Source: Allacma fusca (taxonomy: Eukaryota > Arthropoda > Collembola > Symphypleona > Sminthuridae). From it: DNA of 64,000 nucleotides. How positions within the stretch are numbered: the stretch's first letter is position 1; each line of letters starts with the position of its first letter. The stretch is from contig OX359248.1 of NCBI GenBank assembly GCA_947179485.1, positions 4,109,501-4,173,500 on the forward strand, in the 5' to 3' direction. Of this stretch, positions 22,302-31,916 are shown one piece after another. Under the pieces are notes generated by a model. It ran no database searches, was not told the DNA's origin, and was given only the letters and a program-made list of their open reading frames with translations. The position numbers and the translations under genes were made by a program.

Positions 22302-24884
22302 ATGACTACCGAAATTTCTCAGCGAACTTCAAGATACCGTAAGAGGAAGCAAATTTTAGTTGAACGGGAAGCAGGTAAGGCACATTCTTAAAGTGTAATA
22401 ATTACATTTTTGAAAACAGTTCATAAATCCATACAATTACTGTAATATCAATTTTGCTTGCTCATCATTTTAGATTTACCAGCAACAATGTTAGCTCAGG
22501 ACGGTACACATTTAATCCGACGCACGATTAGAGACTTTCCAGACGACAGATACTTTGAAGAAATTGCAAGCACTGCAGCATCAACCTGTGCAATCAATCC
22601 TTTGCGGTTCCATGAACTCGAAACACGTTACACTTCTGAAGTTCTGAGTGAAAATATTGGCAATGAAATTCAAATGGAAGAAGTAACGCTAGTGCCGATG
22701 ATTGACTACGATAATGGTCATCAGAATATTTCTCAGGCTCAAGAACCTCCGGTCGTGAATGAAGGCCATCACCCGTTAACATGCGAGGTTAACCCTGTGA
22801 GTATCAGAATTGCTTCGCTGGCAAGTAAGCATTCTCTGTCAAATGCAGCTGTCAATGACATACTTAAATTTACAGCAGAAGTGTCCATGTTTTATGGTGA
22901 CAGTATTCCGACCAGCATAACAACTGTGGAGAAAGATTTGTTTGAATCCAACCGAGCGGCATCATTTCTGTGGATTTGTCCTTGCTGCGGGTGTACAAAT
23001 ACTCACAATTTGTTTGACTCTCCATTTTCACAAAAGTGCTGTGATACTCGAATCGAAAAAAACTCGGACCATTATATAATATTTGATGCGAAACCTTTAC
23101 TTCAAACAATGCTTGTTAAAGTACATTCCCACGTAGACCTCGAAAAGTTTTTACCACTTCGACCCAAATTATTAAAGCAACGTCAAAGCCTCAACTTCGG
23201 CAGTGATGATTTTTCCGTGACAGTGAATATTGATGGAGTGTCTTTAACCAATGGGTCAAAGTGCGTAATTCATCCAATACTAGGATACATAGATGGTGCC
23301 AGCTCTCGATGTACAAACAAAAATATTTTGCTCTTCGGGTTTTGGCTAGGACGAACGGGCGGGGGGGGGGTAAACCCAATTTCAAAATATTGCTTGGTTC
23401 TTTGCTCCAATCTTTTACTGAATTTCAAAGCACAGGAATCTCGTGGACAAAACAAGATGGTACTATTTGCATTTCACGAGCAATTATTTCCAGTTGTTTG
23501 TGTGACAGCGTTGAACGCCCTCTTGTACAGGGTATAATGCAATGGAATAGTGAATTTGGGTGCTCATACTGTCTACATCAAGAAAAAGGTCACTATTTTA
23601 CTCCGGAAGGAAATTGCAGTGGATTTAGATCAGCTGAGCAACACCGTGCTATTATTGATCAAATGAGCCGTTACAATATTATACAAAATTTTGGTGTCCG
23701 CGAGACTTCGCCATTTTTAATGCTACATTACTTTGATCCAATACTCGGTGAGTACCTCATTATTTCTCCCGGTCATGTCCACGAGATTGACATGGATAAG
23801 TCAATGCAAATTTAATTCGGTTTTATTTACCCAACATTTTGTATAATTGAAATTGCAGGATTTCCGCCGTGTGTTATGCATGCCTGTTATCTCGGAGTTT
23901 GTCGGACAATGATGGAAGCGTGGGTTCAGAGTCGACAAAGCGACCCATTCTATGTTTCATCAAGACAATTACAAAATATCGATAGGTACTTGACATCAAT
24001 AAAACCACCGTTCAGAGTATCAAGAAAACCACGACCTTTAAAGTTTTTGGCTTGGTACAAAGCTCACGAACTTTGTATGTGGCTATTTTACTATTCGCCA
24101 CCCATATTGTTTCATGTTTTAAAAGATGAGTATTTCCTACACTGGTTAAGATTACTTAAAGGCCTCAGTCAGGTTCTACGAACGGATACCAACGAAGGAA
24201 ATTTACAATTGGCTGCAGGAAATTTAAACCAGTTCTGGAAAGAACTGGTGCCACTTCAATTTCCATTTGTTAACTCATCTACCATATCTAACTCAGCATC
24301 TTGGACCCATGTACATGTTTTCAATGGCTCCTTTTGAAACCTACAATATGCGGCTGAAATCGTTTATATCCTCTTCACAACACATTGGAGAACAAATTGC
24401 CAAACGATACCTAAGGGACTTACTTTGCAAAAGTATTTATTCTGTGAACGACTCTGGAGAAGCACTGAGTGATTACACCTGGCACTCTCAGAAGACTGGT
24501 AAACCAGGATGGTACAAGTGTCCATTGGATTCTTGTGCTGTGCAGTATTTTGGAAGAGTGATGCATAGAAGTGGTAAACGCTACTATTCCTTGTGCAACA
24601 CAAAATGTAAGAGTCGAAATTCCTGCTGCTTTAGCTTAAATGGGGAACAAATGTTTGAGGCACAATATTTTGCCCGAGTTCCTTGCAATGGAAATACTTA
24701 TGCAATTGGGAATATTTTTAATGTTACTCCTGCATTTGGATTGTGGTACTACTATGAGGCTACATCAGAGAATCATTCTGTCTGCAACATTGCAGATCTT
24801 GAAGAAATTATCATAAAATTGAATTACGGCGATAAAATTTATTTTTCAAAATTCATAAATAGTGTAGAATGTTATAATGAATAA
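22302..24884 (+). pseudogene. CMC/TNP2-like transposase, frameshifted
   Basis: Three exons: 22302-22374, 22474-23747 and 23859-24884, all GT-AG with matching phase. The first encodes a short basic segment (RYRKRKQ). The second has a CPCC...CC zinc-ribbon-like segment, then NIDGVSLT, ILLFGFWLG, and a second Cys motif around GCSYCLHQ. The third has GFPPCVMHACYLGV (the G-x-P-x-x-x-M-H core) and, further on, the LGPMYMFSMAPFETYN block that precedes the C-terminal helices. These are hallmarks of the widespread animal TNP2/CMC (EnSpm/Plavaka-like) transposases. Two breaks are visible: one at a run of ten G (23361-23370), and one near 24258-24268 between FPF and THLPYL. Each shifts the frame once while homology continues, so this copy cannot make a full transposase. 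No convincing terminal inverted repeats were found by eye. Confidence 0.82.
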
Positions 24885-25359
24885 TTGTCTGCTATAATCA
24901 GTGTTAACAGAACTGTTTTGAACGAACAAATGGACAATGAATATGAATAGCTTCTTAAAAATAACATCAGCGATCCTTATACTTCATGAAATATTAAAGC
25001 TACTTCAACTCAGTCTGTTGGATTTGAACAATAATTTATTTGAAGGATTCAATTACATACAAAAACATACAATGATTAAAAATGGCCTAATTGTAAGAAA
25101 CTTCAAACATATGACCCATGCCGTATGTACGAAAGAGTTATGATGCACTGAGACCTGTAACAACTTGGAGTACGTTCGCACGTATAACTGTATGTAGCTG
25201 ATCAACGTATATTCTGTAGAAGCACTATGTGGTACATTTGGAAGTATAGCGCCGGGAAGTATGCTGTGCATATAGTCACACTAAAGCATGATGAAGCATA
25301 CTTTCAATTCAGGTATGCTTACAGAGGGTATGATAGTGTACACTTTAACATGCATCTGG
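24885..25359. other. Region downstream of the transposase, no gene seen
   Basis: AT-rich, with short ORFs only. The right end of the CMC-type element should lie here or just beyond, but I could not pair it with a left end. Confidence 0.35.
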
Positions 25360-26081
25360 CAATGTGTGGGTAAGCCTATAGCTTGCTTATTTTCTTTGAA
25401 AAAATACCGCCATCCTATATACTGTAGGCCAATAGGCTGTTTCAACGAAAAGAAGAGCCTTAATACCAACTGTCAAGTACTCTAAGGGCCTGCCTATTAG
25501 CCCATATCTGTCCTAGTGTAGTTTCCTCGCCTGCCTATATTTTTGTTGTATAGCTTCTGAAAGCGCTTTGCCAGCCTATATAGGCGATATAATTGTGAGT
25601 TTTAGATAGCGCAAGTTTTTGCAATGATCACATGCAATTTAAATACCAATGTAGGGGGTTGATTAATTCTGTAGTAAACTACATCGTATCCAGTGGGCAT
25701 AAATATGGGACAATTATGCATGTACTGTGGTTGTACATGTGCATTTACTCTGGCAATTACTGGTATCAAGTAATTCCTGTCTCATTGTCAGTCCGTCTCT
25801 GCAAACGTTTTCCCAAATATCTCGTAATCCTGTCCTAGCCAATTCGTGCTTTGAGAATGTTCACCACTAACGCCTAGCCTTTCCTTGAACGAAATTGTAG
25901 CCTGCCTGAATAGCCCAGTCCCTTGTTCGGAAATATCTGAATAGCCTAGATTTTCCCTAAGCCTTTATTGAAGTGGTGATTGCCCAACCTAGAACCTCGC
26001 CTAGATTTATATCCCAACTTGCACCATCCTTGAGCCTTAGCCTATTATAGGGCCTAGAATCTAGGCAGGCGCCCATGTTTG
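25360..26081. mobile_element. Degenerate hAT-like MITE, TAGGC family (relic)
   Basis: Dense in CCTA/TAGGC and GCCTA motifs like the well-bounded MITE at 29292-29873. The ends CAATGTGTGGGTAAGCC (left) and the complement of GGCGCCCATGTTTG (right) resemble that family's CAGTG-TGGGCA-GCCTA ends. No 8-bp duplication is visible. Probably an old copy. Confidence 0.4.
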
Positions 26082-26703
26082 CTCTACCCCGTTAAGCAAT
26101 AATAAATTGTAAGGCAGCTTCAATATGCGAATAGGTGATTGCCATATAAACGTTTGACAAAATGCTGACCGCAGTACCCCACTGCCCGTGGCAGCTGTTG
26201 TTACTTCAACTAACAGTCTTCTCATTTCGAGGAATGTGCTCGTGCTACTTCCAGTTTTATTAATTATACAAGGTATAACGAAAAGGAGTGGTTACTAAGG
26301 ACCATGTTATTAAACTAAAATGAATCACCATGAAATTTACTCCATGTATAGCGTTTCGACATATGTACATATTATTGGGACCGTCAGACCGTTCATAAAA
26401 AATGGCATCATAAATTTGTCCGCTTTGGGAGATTTTTCGCATCTTTCTCACCTTGGCTCCAGAAGCCTAATTCATAGGAGACTATTTAATAGATCTGAAA
26501 ACTCAATGGCATTTCCTAGAAATGATGTGTCAAAAGATATTTTGAAAACAGCTTTGAATGAGTGAAAATTCAAAAACTTTCATTCTTCTAAAAATCCTAA
26601 CTTTGCTCGTCTTCCAATTCCAGCCCAATGGATACAGCGGCACATTGTGTACATTGTTTTTAAGATATACGTGTGACGGCCAGAATGAATGAGAAAGAGT
26701 GAG
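26082..26703. other. Intergenic, no gene seen
   Basis: Short ORFs only. Near 26680-26711 there is a GAATGAGA...GGTGCAGAG segment that recurs to the right of the next element (28188-28245), probably a small local tandem repeat that served as its target. Confidence 0.45.
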
Positions 26704-26711
26704 GTGCAGAG
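26704..26711. repeat. hAT target duplication, left
   Basis: GTGCAGAG, repeated exactly at 28188-28195 and abutting inverted ends. Confidence 0.85.
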
Positions 26712-28187
26712 CAGTGTTGTATACTCCTTCATTCTTTCAGTCCTACTCCTCGTTGAGTCCAGTCTAACTCTGAATCAGTCAGTCCACTCAGTCCTGAGCA
26801 CTCATACAGTCAGTCCTAGTCAGTCTCAGTCCAAGTAAGAGTCCTACGAATGAGTCCTAGTCAGTCCAAGGTATCCTTGAAATGGCGCGAAGTTTAAAAA
26901 TTTGCGAGACGAAACATGAAAATAATTAATTCTCACAGCGCCCCGAAGTTTCCCTTAGGGTTCCAATGCTGTACTTAAGTTACCCTAAACAAAATTAAGA
27001 TTACCTGTTTTTATGAAACTTGGTGAACGGCGGAATTTCGGTTTCTAAATTATTTCCATGTAGCCTGCTTTGCTTTTAAGTAAAGGAAAATCAATAATAA
27101 ATTATTAGTCTATTTTCAGATTTATTTAATACAATTTACAAAATTACTTAACGCTACCGTTCACCCTCACACAATGTATTCTGGGTCTTTGTAGGAATTT
27201 AGTAGGCATGCTCTTGTCATTCCTCCTTCAAAATTATTATTATTAATACTAAAATTCAAAGGAACGAAGAAACTGAAAAAGGAGTGCAGCAATTAGCTAA
27301 GATAGGCAAAATGGTTCAGTTACATTTTCGATTAAAAGCAAAGTGGTCAACATGTATTTTTTCTTAAAGGCAAAGTGGTTAAAGATACATCCCTCTGTAA
27401 TTGCAAAATGGGACATTCTGTTTTTACTAAAAGTAAAATGGTCAAGTACACGTGTCTCCACCATTGTATTTTCATAATTCAATCTGGACATTACAGAGAG
27501 CTGCATCTGGACCACTTTGCCTTCAAGGAAAAAGACTTTTTAACCGAAAATGCATCTCTGGTCTATGTTCCCTCTTCACCAACGACGTTTACTTAAATAC
27601 TTGATTGCTTGAATTGCGCTAAATAACAGATAGTATTTTCCCAAGTGTGTACTTACATACAAATTTTTGGCGTCTCAAAGCAATGCTAAGGTGCCGGTGG
27701 CTTCCACTTCATCAAACACTAGCACATTAAGTATTAAATACCTTATTAATTACCTAAAACAAGTAATAAATTAGTCTTCATGCAACTGTCAAAAACCAGA
27801 ATTAAAAACTGAACAAAGAGCGCACCACGATGACTTAAAAGTAGCCATATTTAACGATGCGGTTTCAAACACGAAACAAACGTAAATCCTGACTTAGAAG
27901 AGATAGTAAGTCATGAAGTCAGGAAGTTATTGATGGATATGGAATGTGACATAGTGCATTCGTTAACCGCAACGAGGCGCTTGGAAGACCTAATCCGAGT
28001 CGAGCTACATTGATTACATGTAGTTTCATAAGTCTCAGTCAGTCCTCCAGGATGTTCGGTTCAGTCCTAGTCAGTCTCAGTCTCCTTAACTTTGCCATTT
28101 AATGAGTCTCAGTCTCAGTCAGTCCTCAGTCAGTCCTATGCCCTATGCAGTCCTTCCTGTGAGTGAGTCCAGGAGTATACATCACTG
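26712..28187. mobile_element. Non-autonomous hAT element, 1476 bp
   Basis: The ends are CAGTGTTGTATACTCCT at the left and the complement of CAGTGATGTATACTCCT at the right, a 17-bp inverted repeat with one mismatch. An exact 8-bp duplication flanks it, as expected for hAT. It has no transposase coding. CAGTC/AGTCC motifs cluster within about 170 bp of each end (26735-26870 and 28030-28170), like the subterminal transposase-binding repeats of hAT elements. Here both clusters are in the same orientation. Inside, at 27308-27450, there are imperfect repeats of AAAGCAAAGTGGT. Confidence 0.88.
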
Positions 28188-28195
28188 GTGCAGAG
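28188..28195. repeat. hAT target duplication, right
   Basis: Exact copy of 26704-26711. Confidence 0.85.
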
Positions 28196-29033
28196 ACGAG
28201 CTATGCCAGAAGGAATGAGAGAGAGGTGCAGAGGCGAGCTGTACTTTAGTCAATGACACTAAGTATTTCTCTTTTGAGAATTGTCATGGAAAATGTTTGT
28301 TTGTATTAAAATTTAGTGTAGCTTTGATTATATCTATAAGAATGTAATTGATTGGTAAATTGTACTGGAGGTTAATGTTTGACGGGAAAAGAGAGGAAGT
28401 GTGAGAAAATGGCATTGCAATCTTTGGTGTGAATGAGTAAGGATTGAATTTAAATAAAGCTTGTGTTACGTTAAAATACTGATTGTTTCCTGCTAAAACT
28501 CTTGTACAGTCATTCACACTGGGTAGCAAAGGCTACCATTAGTACTTGAGTTCGTTGAAAGTAGGAAATAGAGAAAATTCTAAGTGCACTGCAACGGGTA
28601 GTGCTGGTCCTTCGTAGAATTGAAACCAACATACAGAGTTGGAGGATATTTGAAACCATTATCACTACAGCTACTCTGAGGCTGTAACAATACGGATTGA
28701 ACAAATTTCGATACATTTGAAAGAAAATGAGGAGATGAGGTGCAAACCGGCATAAGTCCTTACTCGGTTTATTTCATAAAACATTACTCGTAAGCAAGGG
28801 TCATTCATGTATAAAATTGTAAAGGTCAAAGGTCATCGAAAGTTGGTTCAACAAATTCGTCAATAATAGTTTTATACTAATGCAGCAATATAAAACTAGT
28901 TCTAAGGTTTTCTTTTCTGTTGTCAATTCAGGTTAAACTGGAAGATACTGGTAATGGAAATTTTTGTAAGGTATACCAGATATATTACATACATACTTGA
29001 TATCAATTGAGATTACATTGGTAATGGCAATGA
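28196..29033. other. Intergenic between two hAT elements
   Basis: Contains another copy of the local GAATGAGAGA...GGTGCAGAGGCGAGCT repeat (to about 28245), then AT-rich sequence with no supported gene. Confidence 0.45.
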
Positions 29034-29041
29034 GGAATCTC
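29034..29041. repeat. Target duplication of the nested hAT, left
   Basis: GGAATCTC, repeated exactly at 35830-35837, 6.8 kb away. Confidence 0.85.
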
Positions 29042-29283
29042 CAGTGCTGCCAGATGTCCCGGATTGACCCAAACTGTCCCGGAATCGATGCGTTTGTCCC
29101 GGAGGAAGTAAAAGAGCATTCCTTGACACAAACTGGGAAATGCATAAAAAATTGCGGGACATGCTTAAAACCATGACTCTTTGCCAGCACCGTTCATTGT
29201 GCGTTTATAAACACCGGAAACTAATTTTGGTATTGCACGCTCCCTGTTATACATTTCTGGTAATCGCTCCCGCTCTTTATTGC

Positions 29284-29291
29284 ATTAAACG
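29284..29291. repeat. MITE target duplication, left
   Basis: ATTAAACG, repeated exactly at 29874-29881. Confidence 0.85.
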
Positions 29292-29873
29292 CAGTGGTGG
29301 GCACCTCGCCTATATATAGGCCCTATAAATAGGCGATAGTGTAGGCGGGCTGGAAAACGCTGAAAAAATGTAGGCGAGGTTGACAAAAATGGGTAGGCAT
29401 TTTATAAATAATAGGCTAGGGGATAGGAAGGAAAATATAAAACCAATTTTATAGGCAAGGAAAAGGAAAGGTGTCAAGTTTTGTCGATCATGTCAGAATA
29501 TTATGTTGAAGGGTACCTATCCGTGATTTTACAAGGCAATGAGTAAGAGCATGCATGCATCAATCCATACCCTGACTAAACGTACGATTGGACCGCATTA
29601 AAAGTTTTATTGAAATCTGGTTTTGGGGTTGTTGGCAAGTACAGAATAAGGAACAATAGAAGTATTTTGTGCTCCCGTTGATAAATAAATAGAAATTATG
29701 CAGCACAAATCCACTGCACTTCAAAACTAGGCAAGGTGTTACCTAGGCGGTCGGATAAAAATAGGCAAGGAAAAGGTAGGCGATGTATCTGCCTATAGCC
29801 CAGTAGGTAGGGCTGTTTATCAAATATTTTATAGGCAAGGCTGAAGGATAGGCGATCCACTTGCCCATCACTG
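29292..29873. mobile_element. hAT-type MITE, 582 bp, TAGGC-rich
   Basis: Ends CAGTGGTGGGCA (left) and the complement of CAGTGATGGGCA (right), with an exact 8-bp duplication. No coding capacity. Many TAGGC and GCCTA motifs (for example CCTATATATAGGCC near the left end) occur on both strands and probably serve as transposase-binding sites. A degenerate relative lies at 25360-26081. Confidence 0.9.
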
Positions 29874-29881
29874 ATTAAACG
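29874..29881. repeat. MITE target duplication, right
   Basis: Exact copy of 29284-29291. Confidence 0.85.
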
Positions 29882-29989
29882 TCAATGCAATAAATGCAAA
29901 CTTCGACTCTTTCTCCCTGCAGGCTGGAGTAAGCGCTCACATTCAATTATGTACCAAAGTACGTATTACATTGCTTCAACCTGATTGAT

Positions 29990-30516
29990 ATTAATAACAA
30001 GAATTTAAAAATTCTGATGTCTTCCAAGTAATGTCAGGCTTGCTGAAATCGCTGGAAGATCGGCAGAGAGATTGCTTTTACGGAAGCAAAGCTAATTCGA
30101 TGGTCAAATTACTACCTCGGAAGCAGCAAAAAGGTTTTGCATTCGATGCGGATAATTTTCTGCACAAGTCAATTGAGTACCTAACTATCCATTTTGATTT
30201 TTCGAACGGAAACATACTCTCCAGCGTGAAATGTTTATCATTATCCATGACCGAAGATTCAAGCTTCTCAGAGTTTACCAATTTTGAATTTAGCTAATGA
30301 GTTGAAAATCGAACTTTCAACTGATCAGCTCTATCAAGATTTTTGTAATCTACGTGCTAATTAAAAAATATTGCTGTAGAAGACGAAGTTTATAAGTGTT
30401 GGGTATCATTTTTTAAAAGTGTCGAGGCACCGGAACTTCTGAAGCTCGTTTCATTTGTCCTTTCAGTTCCTGTTACCAATGCATTGGCAGAAAGAGTTTT
30501 TAGTCTTATAAAATTG
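29990..30516 (+). pseudogene. hAT transposase fragment, upstream part
   Basis: Open frame from about 30031 gives a mid-region hAT segment (EYLTIHFDFSNGNILSSV, KCLSLSM). The frame changes near 30285 to NLANELKIELSTDQLYQDFCNL, then stops. After a stop the conserved dimerisation domain continues: ELLKLVSFVLSVPVTNALAE followed by RVFSLIKL. It ends at 30516, exactly where DIRS sequence begins. The N-terminal catalytic half is missing. Confidence 0.85.
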
Positions 30517-30720
30517 GAAATTAAACGAGACTTACTTGGAAGTTGAAGTTTGATTGTAATTATGTATATTCTCCTGTTGTCCACGATGTATAAGGATTTT
30601 CAGTTCACCATGTGTAGATTCCCTTCACGGAATGTACCAGTCACCCATATTTTCAAAGCCAAATGCTAAAAACACCCCCTACTCATCACCCCACTCTCAC
30701 CCAACAATACCGTCAGTTCC
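30517..30720 (-). repeat. DIRS 3' inverted terminal repeat
   Basis: Bases 30565-30720 are an inverted copy of 35310-35465 and include CCTGTTGTCCAC and AGTTCACCATGTGTAGA. The outermost 48 bases (30517-30564) are unique to this end and are copied, inverted, in the internal complementary region. Confidence 0.85.
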
Positions 30721-30767
30721 TTCAAAGAAATATTTATGTTTCGAACCCTTCGGGAGGGTCGGGAGGG

Positions 30768-30909
30768 TCCTTATACATCGTGGACAACAGGAGAATATAC
30801 ATAATTACAATCAAACTTCAACTTCCAAGTAAGTCTCGTTTAATTTCCAATTATATACATTTCCTGTTGTCCACTCAGTATAAGGATTTTCAGTTCACCA
30901 TGTGTAGAT
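30768..30909 (-). repeat. DIRS internal complementary region
   Basis: Bases 30768-30850 are the reverse complement of the outer 3' terminus. Bases 30850-30909 are the reverse complement of the outer 5' terminus (35416-35476). The two meet at AATTTCC/AATTATATAC, which models the joined ends of the circular intermediate. Confidence 0.85.
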
Positions 30910-30981
30910 GTTCAAAGAAGGTGAAGAAACATAAACAATAATGACATTTTGAAATAAATGCAACTTTAATTCGCACTAAAA

Positions 30982-31884
30982 TTATGCTAGAACAGCAGTA
31001 CTGTACAAGTCGGTAACAATAGGTCTATTATAAAATCTGGCGAAGACTTTGGAGGCTTGACTCCAGCCAGCTCGAGAGTATATAGCATCAACAGACATAC
31101 CACCTCTGTAAGCTTTAGATGTTGAAGCATGTCTAAAGCTATGAGCTTTAAACACACTATCAACACCAGCTCTTTGTAATACTAAACACAGCCAGCGACT
31201 TAAAGTCTGTTTGGTTACACCTTGAAAAGGAGAGACAGTGTTAAGGAATAATACCTCCGATTTTCTATAACCAACGGTTCGACTAAGATATTCCTTTAGA
31301 GCAGCCACAACACACAACTTCTTGTTGTTAACAAATGATTCTAAAACTATGGGTTTTTCTGGTATTCCAGGTTTTGAACATTTCAGAAACTTAGAAATAC
31401 TAATTGTGACACTACTACCAATTACAATATCTGAAATTTTAATTGAATGAAGAGTTTGCACTCTCTGTGCTGTCACCAACGCTAATAACGCTTCTAGTTT
31501 TAAACTTAAATCCATTATTGACAGTAGACTATTATCAGGCCACTTATTAAAGAGCTCACAAACTAAATTAACATCCCATGTACCGTTATATCTAGCCTTA
31601 GGTGGTTTAATTCTGCCAATAGCTTTCATTAACTTGCATACTAACACATTATTTCCAAACGAAACACCATCACATGATGGGAGTATTAATGACAACGCCG
31701 AACGAGCTGTATTTACACTAGTATAACTACCCCCGTCTTTAAATAATTGAGTTAAAAAGGTTAAGACATCAACAACAGAAGGATTCCAACCACACTTATT
31801 AGTATTAGCACAGAATTTAAACATTTTTTTTAAACTTGACTCATATTGACTACGTGTAGAAGGGGCAATTGACTGTATTATCAA
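30982..31884 (-). CDS. DIRS tyrosine recombinase
   Basis: 300 codons as listed. The frame stays open further upstream (to about 31925, residues LVKKNIPINVIEL before the listed start) and overlaps the end of the RT frame, so the true start is probably not the listed one. Residues 1-90 are the SAM-like core-binding domain (STRSQYESSLKKMFKFC). The catalytic domain has TAQRVQTLHSI (first Arg), HSFRHASTS (His-x-x-Arg), RAGWSQASKVF, and FYNRPI with the nucleophile Tyr. It integrates the circular cDNA without target duplication. All catalytic residues appear present. Confidence 0.93.
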   Translation of the reverse strand: MIIQSIAPSTRSQYESSLKKMFKFCANTNKCGWNPSVVDVLTFLTQLFKDGGSYTSVNTARSALSLILPSCDGVSFGNNVLVCKLMKAIGRIKPPKARYNGTWDVNLVCELFNKWPDNSLLSIMDLSLKLEALLALVTAQRVQTLHSIKISDIVIGSSVTISISKFLKCSKPGIPEKPIVLESFVNNKKLCVVAALKEYLSRTVGYRKSEVLFLNTVSPFQGVTKQTLSRWLCLVLQRAGVDSVFKAHSFRHASTSKAYRGGMSVDAIYSRAGWSQASKVFARFYNRPIVTDLYSTAVLA

Positions 31885-31916
31885 CTCTATTACGTTTATT
31901 GGAATATTTTTCTTAA

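Noticed and set aside
14641..25360. Possible terminal inverted repeats of the BEN/transposase unit
   Set aside because: I compared the DNA left of the retrotransposon with the DNA right of the transposase and found only short, unconvincing matches.
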